Shown piece after piece: positions 7,457 to 14,939 of a stretch of DNA of 19,021 nucleotides. This DNA comes from an uncultured Bacteroidales bacterium (GTDB taxonomy: Bacteria; Bacteroidota; Bacteroidia; Bacteroidales; UBA3663), in assembly GCA_937899265.1 (NCBI GenBank), contig CALBPV010000097.1:1-19021 (forward strand), in the 5' to 3' direction. A model generated the notes under the pieces. It saw only the letters and a program-made list of their open reading frames with translations. It searched no databases and had not been told where the DNA came from. Position 1 is the stretch's first letter. Each line of letters begins with the position of its first letter. The position numbers were made by a program, and so were the translations under genes.

Positions 7457-8215
7457 ATGGACATAAAAAAAATCCTCATATCTCAGCCACGACCCTTAAC
7501 AGACAAGTCGCCCTATTTCGACATAGAACGCCGCTTCGGAGTCGAAATGACGTTCAAACCGTTCATCCGGGTGGTAGATCTTTCTCCCAAAGAGTTTCGC
7601 CTCCAGAAGGTGTCTGTCTCCAACTATAATGCCATCGTACTCACCTCCAAAACGGCAGCTGACCATTTCTTCAGCCTTACCGGCGAGTTGAGAATACGTC
7701 TGTCCGAGGATTTACAATATTTCTGTCTCAACGAGCACATCGCCAACTATCTCCAGAAGTTCATTGTCTATCGCAAGCGCAAGATTCACTTCTCCCGCGA
7801 AGCCAATATGGAGGAGTTGGCTCAGATTATGCGCCGACACAGCGCCGAACTTCGGTTCCTCATGCCTGTGGCTGATGTCCACAAAGAAGATCTTACGGTA
7901 TTCACCAAAGCCAAAGTCCAGCTTACAACGGCCGTAATGTATCGCACCGTCTCCTCCGTCATCACGCCCGAGGAGATTGCCTCCTTTGACATGCTGTGTT
8001 TATTCACGCCGGCCGGCATCCAATCCCTCTTCGACAACAATCCCGACTACAAACAGGGTTCGCAGCTCATCTCGGTCTTCGGCCCTTCAACCCTGCGCCG
8101 CGCCGAGGAAATGGGACTCCGGGTGGATGTGGTTGCCCCAACTCCCGAAATTCCCTCTATGGCATCGGCCGTCCAGAAATATCTCCTCGACCATGAGGAC
8201 GAACTTGAAACCTGA
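7457..8215 (+). CDS. hemD: Uroporphyrinogen-III synthase-like protein (HemD family)
   Basis: The HemD fold cyclises hydroxymethylbilane to uroporphyrinogen III in tetrapyrrole synthesis. The 252-residue product starts MDIKKILISQPRPLTDKSPY and shows the family pattern of two similar lobes: YNAIVLTSKTAADHFF near residue 58–73 and FDMLCLFTPAGIQSLF near 175–190, then ISVFGPSTLRRAEEMGLRVDVVAPTPEIPSM at the C-terminal side. Sequence conservation in this family is low, so the assignment rests on these blocks and on the DUF4271–hemD–rnpA gene order. Many gut Bacteroidales lack a full haem pathway, so a divergent role is possible. The last codons (ELET and stop) are encoded by a GAAACTT heptad tract. 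Confidence 0.85.
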   Translation: MDIKKILISQPRPLTDKSPYFDIERRFGVEMTFKPFIRVVDLSPKEFRLQKVSVSNYNAIVLTSKTAADHFFSLTGELRIRLSEDLQYFCLNEHIANYLQKFIVYRKRKIHFSREANMEELAQIMRRHSAELRFLMPVADVHKEDLTVFTKAKVQLTTAVMYRTVSSVITPEEIASFDMLCLFTPAGIQSLFDNNPDYKQGSQLISVFGPSTLRRAEEMGLRVDVVAPTPEIPSMASAVQKYLLDHEDELET

Positions 8216-8228
8216 AACTTGAAACTTG
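8201..8228 (+). repeat. GAAACTT heptad tract spanning the hemD stop and the rnpA start
   Basis: Consecutive units GAACTT, GAAACCT, GAAACTT, GAAACTT occupy 8201–8227. The tract encodes the last hemD residues, the TGA stop (8213–8215) and the TTG start of rnpA (8219–8221). Twenty bases, CTTGAAACCTGAAACTTGAA (8204–8223), recur identically at 10171–10190. Confidence 0.85.
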
Positions 8229-8602
8229 CAGCCCTTCCCAAGTCTGAACGCCTCTATCTGCGTTCCTCCATCGACAAACTCTTTGCCGAGGGGAAGGGAT
8301 TCATGGTTTTCCCCTATCGTGTGATTTGGCGCATCCTGCCCGATGACGAGACGCAGCCCGCTACAGTTTGCATCATGACTGTGGTTCCCAAGAAAAAGTT
8401 CCGGCACGCGGTGGACCGCAATCTTGAGAAGCGCCGTCTGCGTGAAGCTTACCGCCTGACAAAACTTCCCCTCATCGACCATTTTGCATCCACCGGACGA
8501 AGTCTCGCCATTGCTTTCGTGTGTGTCGATACCGCCCACCATCCCTTCCCGGAAGTTCAGCGAGCCATGCAGCGCATCATCAGTCGGCTCCTTGCCTTAT
8601 GA
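8219..8602 (+). CDS. rnpA: RnpA, ribonuclease P protein component
   Basis: RnpA is the protein subunit of RNase P and helps the RNA subunit bind pre-tRNA for 5' maturation. The 127-residue product has the family signature RNLEKRRLREAYRL (about residues 66–79), preceded by VVPKKKFRHAVD, and the N-terminal LPKSERLYLRSSIDKLF that forms the substrate-leader binding face. No ATG precedes the conserved N-terminus. The frame is the same as hemD, closed by the hemD stop at 8213–8215, so translation must start at or after 8216; TTG at 8219 is the best candidate. The stop overlaps the yidD ATG (ATGA), the usual rnpA–yidD coupling. Confidence 0.95.
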   Translation: MKLAALPKSERLYLRSSIDKLFAEGKGFMVFPYRVIWRILPDDETQPATVCIMTVVPKKKFRHAVDRNLEKRRLREAYRLTKLPLIDHFASTGRSLAIAFVCVDTAHHPFPEVQRAMQRIISRLLAL

Positions 8603-8820
8603 AACGTTTTTTCCAGTGGTTGCTCATAGCACCCATCCGTTTCTATCGGGCTTATATTTCGCCCTTCACTCCGCCGTCCTGCCGCTACACCCCCACGTGT
8701 TCGCAATATGCCATTGAGGCCATTCTCAAACACGGGCCGCTGCGCGGCTCTTGGTTGGCTCTGAAGCGCATCCTCCGTTGTCACCCGTGGGGCGGGTCGG
8801 GCTACGATCCGGTTCCGTAA
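8599..8820 (+). CDS. yidD: YidD, membrane protein insertion efficiency factor
   Basis: YidD is a small membrane-associated protein that helps YidC-dependent insertion of inner-membrane proteins. The 73-residue product has the family hallmarks RFYRAYISPF, CRYTPTCSQYAIEAI with its two cysteines, LKHGPLRGSWLALKRILRCHPWG and GYDPVP at the end. Start is ATG 8599, overlapping the rnpA stop by the ATGA arrangement; longer upstream frames in this phase are antiframe readings of rnpA. The yidC gene is not next to it. Confidence 0.95.
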   Translation: MKRFFQWLLIAPIRFYRAYISPFTPPSCRYTPTCSQYAIEAILKHGPLRGSWLALKRILRCHPWGGSGYDPVP

Positions 8821-8858
8821 TAAGCCCCGTCAGCCCCATTAAAAACTTGAACCCCACA

Positions 8859-10148
8859 ATGTATAAAAACCTTCTGCTTCCCGTTCTGCTGCTTTCCCTT
8901 GCCGTGTCGCTTTATGCCCAGAAGTTGAGTCCTGTAGGCTTGGGCTATGCTCAGACCTCTGTCAATACCACCGTATTCCGCAACAGCTCGGTTGTTGCCG
9001 ACGGGGATCTTCAGTTTGTGGCTTATTATGACCCCGAAGGTTGGCTCACGCTGGCCAAAAGGTCTCTCTCCTCTCCTTCTGCCGACTGGGAAATACGCCG
9101 GTCGCAATATAAGGGAAAAGCCGCCGATGCCCACAACATCATCTCCATCGGCATCGACGGAGAGGGATGGCTTCATGTTTCTTTTGACCACCACGACAAT
9201 CCCCTGCGTTACTGCCGCTCCAAAGCGCCCCATTCGCTGGAGCTCGATACGCTTACATCCATGACCGGTCTCGAGGAGAATAAGGTGACCTATCCGGAGT
9301 TCTATCGTTTCAAGAACGGCGATCTCCTTTTTGCCTACCGTAGCGGCAAGTCCGGACGAGGCAATCTCATCCTCAACCGATGGGATTTGGCCACACACCG
9401 TTGGGTGCGTGTGCAGGATATCCTGCTCGACGGCGAGGGCAAACGAAGTGCCTATTGGCAGCTTTATGTCGATTCGGAAGGAACCATTCATTTGTCTTGG
9501 GTATGGAGAGAAACTTGGATGGTCGAAACCAACCACGACCTTTGCTATGCCCGTTCGTCCGACGGTGGTGTCACGTGGACTCGTTCCGACGGCTCTGTCT
9601 ATGACCTTCCCGTCAGGCTGTCAACGGCCGAGGTGGCCTTCCGTATTCCGCAACGCTCGGAACTTATCAACCAGACCTCGATGTCAACCGATGCCGAGGG
9701 ACATCCTTTCATTGCCACCTATTGGCGCGACTCGGCATCGCTGATTCCCCAATATCGCGTGGTGTGGCACGACGGCACAGAATGGCACCAACAACAGGTT
9801 TCCGACCGAAAGACTCCTTTCTCCCTTGCCGGCGGCGGCACCAAGATGATACCCATCGCCCGTCCGCGCATCGTGGTCGATGGGCACAAAGCTTTCTATA
9901 TCTTCCGCGATGAAGAACGCGGCTCCAAGGTTTCAATGTACTATACCAAAGACTTGCGGCGAGGACGGTGGAAGGTAAAAGACCTTACCCGCTTTTCTGT
10001 CCACGCCTGGGAGCCCTCGCTCGACATGGAACTCTGGAAGTCGCAACACCGTCTCCATCTCTTCGTCCAGGATGCCTTTCAGGGCGATGGGGAACATCGT
10101 GTGGAGACAGCACCTACGCCCGTTCAAATTCTTGAAGTGAAACGCTGA
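8859..10148 (+). CDS. Secreted BNR-repeat beta-propeller protein (BNR_4-like)
   Basis: A 429-residue protein with a signal peptide (MYKNLLLPVLLLSLAVSLYA, cleavage probably before Gln21) and therefore exported. The rest reads as a beta-propeller: GWLTLAKRS, GWLHVSFDHHDNPLRYCRS (residues ~103–121), a long LLFAYRSGKSGRGNLILNRW block (~156–175), an Asp-box SSDGGVTW (233–240), and GHPFIATYWR (281–290). This matches the family annotated BNR_4, some of whose relatives are polysaccharide lyases acting on uronic-acid polymers; the His residues at 92, 106, 111 and 112 sit in the blocks most conserved in that group. Enzymatic activity is inference. Start ATG 8859 was chosen for the signal peptide; upstream frame overlaps yidD. 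Confidence 0.85.
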   Translation: MYKNLLLPVLLLSLAVSLYAQKLSPVGLGYAQTSVNTTVFRNSSVVADGDLQFVAYYDPEGWLTLAKRSLSSPSADWEIRRSQYKGKAADAHNIISIGIDGEGWLHVSFDHHDNPLRYCRSKAPHSLELDTLTSMTGLEENKVTYPEFYRFKNGDLLFAYRSGKSGRGNLILNRWDLATHRWVRVQDILLDGEGKRSAYWQLYVDSEGTIHLSWVWRETWMVETNHDLCYARSSDGGVTWTRSDGSVYDLPVRLSTAEVAFRIPQRSELINQTSMSTDAEGHPFIATYWRDSASLIPQYRVVWHDGTEWHQQQVSDRKTPFSLAGGGTKMIPIARPRIVVDGHKAFYIFRDEERGSKVSMYYTKDLRRGRWKVKDLTRFSVHAWEPSLDMELWKSQHRLHLFVQDAFQGDGEHRVETAPTPVQILEVKR

Positions 10149-10152
10149 TATT

Positions 10153-10194
10153 GGAACTTGGAACTTGAAACTTGAAACCTGAAACTTGAATCTT
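10153..10194 (+). repeat. GAAACTT heptad tract before the permease gene
   Basis: Six successive 7-base units: GGAACTT, GGAACTT, GAAACTT, GAAACCT, GAAACTT, GAATCTT. The tract fills the gap between the propeller-gene stop (10146–10148) and the permease ATG at 10196. It shares 20 identical bases with the tract at 8201–8228. Confidence 0.9.
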
Positions 10195-10195
10195 G

Positions 10196-11167
10196 ATGAT
10201 TGCCTTCCGAAGAATTCTCGTCATTGTGCGGCAGTGGCAGCTGTTGGCCACCATTCTTTTTGCCACCGCAGTCTATCTGCTTTTCTCCCATGTGCCTGTA
10301 CTGGAACCTGTGGGCGACCGTGTGGGGCCGTTTCTCACAAGTCTCATGCCCTACATCATCTTTATGATGCTTTATACGTCATTCTGCAAAATTCGGCTCT
10401 CCGAACTCCGTCTCCACACCTGGCATTTCATTATTCAGGCCATACGCGCCTCTTTGTCGTTGTTGGCTGTCGGCCTCGTATTCTTGATTGACGACTATAC
10501 ATGGAAGGTGGTGGGCATCGGCATTTTCATCTGCGTTGTTTCGCCCACAGCCGCCGCCTCTCCTGTCATTACCGAGAAACTGGGAGGCAATCTTTCTTCA
10601 CTCACGGCTTTCCTCGTGTTGGGCAACCTCGTCACAGCCGTTCTCATTCCCTTGCTCTTCCCGATGGTCAATCCAGGTGCCGATATGCCTTTCCTCCAGT
10701 CGGCGTGGATGGTGCTGCGCAAGGTGTCTGCTGTACTCCTGCTGCCGCTTATGCTGGCCATCCTCACGCGTCTCTTCCTGCCTCGTGTGGCCGACTGGTT
10801 CCAGCATCGCAAGAATCTTTCTTTCTACCTCTGGTGTACCAACCTGAGTATCATTACCGGTGTCACTTGGCAGAATCTCTTGCATTCCGGCGTTCACGGC
10901 GGTGTGCTCATTGCTCTGCTCTTCATCCCCTTGCCTGTCACCCTCCTGCTCTTCACCATCGGCAAGGCTGTGGGACATCATTATGGCGACAGCGTCACCG
11001 CCGGACAAGCCCTTGGACAGAAAAACACCTCCGTCGCCATTTGGCTCACCCTCCAATTCCTCAATCCGATTGCAGCCATTGCTCCCGGTGCCTATATCAT
11101 CTGGCAGAACATCGTCAATGCCGTCCAACTCCATTGGAAAGAAAAGTATGGCTATCTGAAATGGTAG
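10196..11167 (+). CDS. Bile acid:sodium symporter-like (BASS/SBF family) permease
   Basis: A 323-residue integral membrane protein with about ten hydrophobic segments. The blocks VSPTAAASPVITEKLGGN (about residues 116–133) and SVTAGQALGQKNTSVAIWLTL (about 266–286) resemble the crossing-helix motifs of the SBF/BASS superfamily, which carries organic anions with sodium. Members in Bacteroidota vary in substrate, so none is assigned. ATG 10196 is preferred over the adjacent TTG at 10193. It follows the propeller gene by 47 bases made almost entirely of GAAACTT heptads, and could be co-transcribed with it; whether the two act together is unknown. It converges on the wzc-like gene. Confidence 0.85.
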   Translation: MIAFRRILVIVRQWQLLATILFATAVYLLFSHVPVLEPVGDRVGPFLTSLMPYIIFMMLYTSFCKIRLSELRLHTWHFIIQAIRASLSLLAVGLVFLIDDYTWKVVGIGIFICVVSPTAAASPVITEKLGGNLSSLTAFLVLGNLVTAVLIPLLFPMVNPGADMPFLQSAWMVLRKVSAVLLLPLMLAILTRLFLPRVADWFQHRKNLSFYLWCTNLSIITGVTWQNLLHSGVHGGVLIALLFIPLPVTLLLFTIGKAVGHHYGDSVTAGQALGQKNTSVAIWLTLQFLNPIAAIAPGAYIIWQNIVNAVQLHWKEKYGYLKW

Positions 11168-11228
11168 TCCGCAGGGCTACGTGCACAGAGCGTCTGCCCC
11201 TGAGGATGATAGGGGTGGGGTGCTATAG

Positions 11229-11264
11229 AAAAACCCGAGGCATCCGTCTTTTGGAAGCCTCGGG
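11229..11264 (-). terminator. Rho-independent terminator of the wza–wzc unit
   Basis: Stem CCCGAGGC (11234–11241) pairs with GCCTCGGG (11257–11264), with a further TCC/GGA pairing in the loop. On the minus strand the stem is followed at once by TTTTTC, a classical terminator 34–69 bases past the wzc stop. On the plus strand only a looser T-rich tail follows, so termination of the permease gene by the same hairpin is possible but weaker. Confidence 0.85.
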
Positions 11265-11297
11265 GATATTTGTCGGATTTTCTATTCGGAAACTGAA

Positions 11298-13844
11298 TTA
11301 TTTGTCGTCATCGGTTTCGCCGTAGCCGTAACCGTAGCCATAACCATAGCCGTAACCGTAGCCGTAACCATAGCCATAGCCGTAACCGCTGTGTCCGTCA
11401 CGGGTAGCTCCGTTGAGCAGGAGACACATGTTGCGGAACTGGTTGCTCTGATAGAGTTTTTCAATCTCTTCGAGATGTGCCCGTTCGGTCACACCCACGC
11501 GCACCACATAGATGGTAAGGTCGGCATAGCGGTTGCTTAGTTTGGCATCAGCTACCACACCCGACGGCACGGAGTCAAGAATCACATACTGATATCTCTT
11601 CTTGAGCTCTGTAATGACCTCTTGCATCTTGTCGCTCATGAGCAACTGAACGGGGTTCGGCGGAACCGGGCCGGCGAGAAGCAGGTCGAGGCGGTCGTTG
11701 TCTTTGCTCTCGAACAGCACATCTTCGAGTCTGGCTTTGCCCGAGAGTACATCTGTCAGTCCGATGGGCTTTTTGGGACGCTGGTCTTCGCGCACGAGGT
11801 TGAGATTCTTGTGGCCTTTACGGATGTCAAGATCGACCCAAATGGACTTGCGTTCGCTGTTGGCCAAAATGGACGCCATGTTTTGAGAGACGAAACTCTT
11901 GCCGGCTCCGGGCGCGTATGACGTAAAGAATATACATTGGGGAATCTCGCCCGGTGTGTCACCTACGTATGCCAAGTTGCTCTGAATGAGGTGAAAAGCC
12001 TCAGCCAAAGGATTCTTCGAATTGGCATCCACAACAATGTGGTTGAGTTTTTCCTCGGGTTTGATTTTCAAGACTGTATCCACCATGTGGAGGAACCAGT
12101 TTTGCTTGTCATCGTTCTCACGTTCGGGTATTTCGCCCACAAACGGGATATCAACCACATCCTCCACATCTTTGCGACCGCGAATCGTGGTGGTCAAGAG
12201 CAGGATAACCAAGATGACAACCAGCGGCAAAGCAATGCCGCCCAAGATGAATATGCCGTATATTTTGAAAGGAATGGGGAAAATCGGAGCGGTACTTCCC
12301 ATCGGGTCTTCAATCACTTTGGTGGAGTTTTCGCCCACAGCCAATTGCAGTTTCAGCTCTTCGTTCTTCTGGAGAAGGTAAGAGAAATATTGTTCCTTGT
12401 ACTTGTGGGAGATGCCCAACGACTTGGCTTTGATGGCCGTCGAGTCGTACGAAATGGCTTTGGGAGCTGCCGAACTGCGCAGTCGGGACACTTTGCTGTT
12501 GGCCAAACTGCTTTGGGTCGAAAGTTGTTCGATATAGGCATCGATAGCTCCAATCAGGTTACGTTGCATCGTCTCTATGGCCGCATCACGTTTGCGGACA
12601 GCGGGATTCTCAGCCGACGAATTCTTGAGGAGCTGCTGCCGTTCGTCTATCAATTGGTTATAGCTTGCGACCATAGAAGCCACGCCGGCTTCCTCTCCGG
12701 ACGTGGAGATGAAATCCTTGCTTGCGATGGCCTGTTGAACGCGTTGTCTGAAGTTGCGGGCCGCGTTGAGGGAGGCAGAGACTTGGGCCGCTTCGTCCTG
12801 CGCTGCAGAAAGGCTGCCGGCCGAACTTGATGCTGCCGATTGCAGGGAACTCTGTCCCTTCTCGTCCAGCGAAGACACGTCAATACCGAATTCGGTGAGC
12901 TGATTGCCTGTTTCGCCCAACTCCTGCGAAACTTCGTCGATACGTTTTTTGACGAAATTGATGGAGTTGTTGGTGCTCACGTTGTGAGCTTCATACGACT
13001 GCTTGTCGTAAGCCTTCACGACCTCCCGCAAAACGGCATCTGCCTCCGAGACCGAGTTGGTCGTACAGGTGATACGTATCACCGATGAAGCGCGGTTTTC
13101 GGTGGACAGCATTCCCTGGACACGAACGGCAGCTGCATGCGGCGAATTACGTTCCACAAAGACAACCTCGCCGAGCAGGCTTTTCAGTATTTCAGTATTC
13201 TGTTTGTTGGACTCTATGATGGCTGACTCTTGCGTGTTGGGAATCTCGAACGAACTGCCGAAATAGTAGGAATAATCATCCTGTTCTGTGATACGGTAAA
13301 CGGCACCGTTCACTTTGACCGAGACGATGCGGAAAGTTTCCTCCGTTTCTGGGCGCACACCGATGACGAGGTCTTGACTGTATGTGCTCATGAATCTCAT
13401 CGAGAACGGACGGTCTTCGTAAACGTAAGCTTTGCTGAAGAATCCTTCGACATAGTAGCGAACATCGAGTTGGAGTGTCTGTGCCACCTGGTCGGCAAGT
13501 TTCATCGAATGGATGATGTAAAGCTCGTTGTCGAGGGCACCCTGCGAATTGCCGTTGTCGAATCCGAGATATCTCGAAATGTCCATCGTTCCGTTCTGAT
13601 CCTGTCCGAGCGAAATCTGAATGTCCGACACTCGCTGATATTGCGGTTGCAGCGTGCGGATATAGACGAAAGCCACCAAGAACGCCAAAATGCCTCCCAC
13701 CAGCAACCAGTACCAGTTGAAGATAATCATGGTCAAGTAGTCTTTCACATTGAACGCCGATGACGCGCCTTTCTTCGGTTCTGCAGATTGTTGTCCCACA
13801 GGGGGTTGGAACCCGGTCTGGGGGATGGTTTTCATATTCTCCAT
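11298..13844 (-). CDS. Wzc-like polysaccharide co-polymerase with C-terminal BY-kinase domain
   Basis: These inner-membrane proteins set polysaccharide chain length and contact the outer-membrane exporter; the cytoplasmic kinase autophosphorylates a C-terminal tyrosine cluster. The 848-residue product has TM1 (about 45–65), a Wzz-type periplasmic domain with a long Ala/Ser-rich coiled coil (about 295–460), TM2 (about 527–551), then the kinase: Walker A APGAGKS (644–650), Walker A' VDLD (670–673) and Walker B VILD (754–757). The tail at 820–842 is eleven Tyr alternating with Gly, then ETDDDK. Length is normal for a fused Wzc. Start ATG 13844 lies 22 bases after the wza stop; Met4 is an alternative. 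The gene is last in its unit, ahead of a strong terminator. Confidence 0.95.
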   Translation of the reverse strand: MENMKTIPQTGFQPPVGQQSAEPKKGASSAFNVKDYLTMIIFNWYWLLVGGILAFLVAFVYIRTLQPQYQRVSDIQISLGQDQNGTMDISRYLGFDNGNSQGALDNELYIIHSMKLADQVAQTLQLDVRYYVEGFFSKAYVYEDRPFSMRFMSTYSQDLVIGVRPETEETFRIVSVKVNGAVYRITEQDDYSYYFGSSFEIPNTQESAIIESNKQNTEILKSLLGEVVFVERNSPHAAAVRVQGMLSTENRASSVIRITCTTNSVSEADAVLREVVKAYDKQSYEAHNVSTNNSINFVKKRIDEVSQELGETGNQLTEFGIDVSSLDEKGQSSLQSAASSSAGSLSAAQDEAAQVSASLNAARNFRQRVQQAIASKDFISTSGEEAGVASMVASYNQLIDERQQLLKNSSAENPAVRKRDAAIETMQRNLIGAIDAYIEQLSTQSSLANSKVSRLRSSAAPKAISYDSTAIKAKSLGISHKYKEQYFSYLLQKNEELKLQLAVGENSTKVIEDPMGSTAPIFPIPFKIYGIFILGGIALPLVVILVILLLTTTIRGRKDVEDVVDIPFVGEIPERENDDKQNWFLHMVDTVLKIKPEEKLNHIVVDANSKNPLAEAFHLIQSNLAYVGDTPGEIPQCIFFTSYAPGAGKSFVSQNMASILANSERKSIWVDLDIRKGHKNLNLVREDQRPKKPIGLTDVLSGKARLEDVLFESKDNDRLDLLLAGPVPPNPVQLLMSDKMQEVITELKKRYQYVILDSVPSGVVADAKLSNRYADLTIYVVRVGVTERAHLEEIEKLYQSNQFRNMCLLLNGATRDGHSGYGYGYGYGYGYGYGYGYGYGYGETDDDK
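11319..11387 (-). repeat. 6-bp microsatellite encoding (Gly-Tyr)11-Gly
   Basis: Twenty-three codons alternate GGY (Gly) and TAY (Tyr): tyrosine codons fall at eleven positions six bases apart, from 11322 to 11382 in plus coordinates. Third-base variation (TAC/TAT, GGC/GGT) makes the tract imperfect at DNA level while the peptide stays perfectly regular. Confidence 0.97.
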
Positions 13845-13866
13845 GAAGTGACTGTTGTTGAATCGT

Positions 13867-14700
13867 TTAGAACGCTGCTATGATGATAGCTGACATTGAA
13901 ACCAAGAAGGATGCGATGGTGGAAACTGCGGTAATATACTTGTATGTAGCACTTTCATCCACTGTCGAAGCACCGTTGCCTTCTATATATATGATATCGT
14001 TCTGTTGCAGATAATAGACGGGGGAGTTGAGCAAGTCCGAGAGTTTGGTGAAGTCAACTCGCGTGGTCCATATTTCTCCGTTTTCTTCTCGAATCACCAA
14101 CACATTTTCTCGATAGCTGCCTATGGGGAAACCGCCGGCCTGAGTGATGGCTTCGATGATGGTGCAACGGTCCTTATCCAATGTCAGGATTTGCGACTGG
14201 TTCGAAGGTCCGATAATCACCACATGGAAACTCAGCAACTCGACACTTACAACGGCATCATTCACATAGCCGCTGCGCAAACGGTTCTGAATGGTGTCGG
14301 CGAGGGCTTTACGTGACAATCCTTCCACATAGATGCGCCCGAATATCGGGAATTCTATGTAGCCGTCTTTGTCCACATGGAACGCCGAGAGATTGGTGTT
14401 GCTGCCGCCCATGGAACCGCTGCCGCCGCCCATGGAACCACTGCTGCCCGAGCCGATGAGCGTTTTGTTATTGAACACGTCAACGAGTTCCTTGGTCTGC
14501 GAGGCAATGGAGATGGCCAGCTGGTCGTCCGATTGGATGCGGATGTCGAATGTGGATGCAATACGTTTGGGATCCTGATATTCGTTGGCATCCTGAAATA
14601 GAACCAAATGCTCTCGCGACACACAACTGCTCAAGGCCACGATTGCCATTGACATGAGCACCCAAATGCCGAGTCTCGATTTTTTGAAACAGTTTTTCAT
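13867..14700 (-). CDS. Wza-like outer-membrane polysaccharide export lipoprotein
   Basis: Exports capsule or exopolysaccharide through the periplasm and outer membrane together with a Wzc partner. The 277-residue product has a lipoprotein signal peptide with lipobox LSSC (Cys26), a Poly_export domain (about residues 49–160, split by a Gly/Ser/Met-rich linker at about 83–102), an SLBB domain (about 163–240, starting IIGPSNQSQILTLD), and a C-terminal hydrophobic helix (about 255–276) instead of the amphipathic helix of E. coli Wza. I chose ATG 14700 because it begins the signal peptide MKNCFKKSRLGIWVLMSMA and lies about 28 bases after the predicted transcription start; the frame further upstream contains the promoter. 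The wzc-like gene follows after 22 bases. Confidence 0.94.
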   Translation of the reverse strand: MKNCFKKSRLGIWVLMSMAIVALSSCVSREHLVLFQDANEYQDPKRIASTFDIRIQSDDQLAISIASQTKELVDVFNNKTLIGSGSSGSMGGGSGSMGGSNTNLSAFHVDKDGYIEFPIFGRIYVEGLSRKALADTIQNRLRSGYVNDAVVSVELLSFHVVIIGPSNQSQILTLDKDRCTIIEAITQAGGFPIGSYRENVLVIREENGEIWTTRVDFTKLSDLLNSPVYYLQQNDIIYIEGNGASTVDESATYKYITAVSTIASFLVSMSAIIIAAF

Positions 14701-14734
14701 ATTTTCTGTTCTGAAAAATGGTTTATAATTGCGG

Positions 14735-14766
14735 CAAAGATACTGAATTATTTTCAACTTTGCAAA
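14735..14766 (-). promoter_or_regulatory. Bacteroidota-type promoter of the wza–wzc unit
   Basis: On the minus strand TTTG (14766–14763) and TATCTTTG (14742–14735) are separated by 20 bases, matching the Bacteroidota -33 TTTG / -7 TAnnTTTG consensus and spacing. Transcription would start near 14729, leaving an AT-rich leader of about 28 bases before the wza ATG. Confidence 0.8.
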
Positions 14767-14891
14767 ATTCTGAGCGAAAAAATACAGAAAACCGCCTTTT
14801 TTTCTTCTTAACGGTACAAACTTGCCGTTTTAGTGTCCTTTTTGCGACACTTTGTGTCATCTTTAGGTAGGATTTCGCAGAGGCGCGAAAC

Positions 14892-14939
14892 AAAAAAATC
14901 CTTGTTTCACGGTTCGCTTGCAAGCGACGGAAACAAGGA
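14892..14939 (-). terminator. Long hairpin followed by T7 on the minus strand
   Basis: Outer arms TCCTTGTTTC (14899–14908) and GAAACAAGGA (14930–14939) pair perfectly, and the inner 14 bases TCGCTTGCAAGCGA (14914–14927) are a perfect palindrome, joined by a small asymmetric internal loop. On the minus strand the stem is followed by seven T residues (plus 14892–14898). It lies upstream of the wza promoter, so it would stop a transcript coming from the gene-poor interval, not the wza transcript itself. Confidence 0.7.

Noticed and set aside
11319..11387. Gly-Tyr tract as an assembly error
   Set aside because: The reading frame is kept through it to a proper acidic tail and stop, third bases vary along the tract, and tyrosine-rich C-termini are expected for this kinase family.
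14892..14939. Attenuator within the wza leader
   Set aside because: The consensus wza promoter lies downstream of this hairpin, so it is not in the main wza transcript; it would matter only for transcripts starting further upstream.
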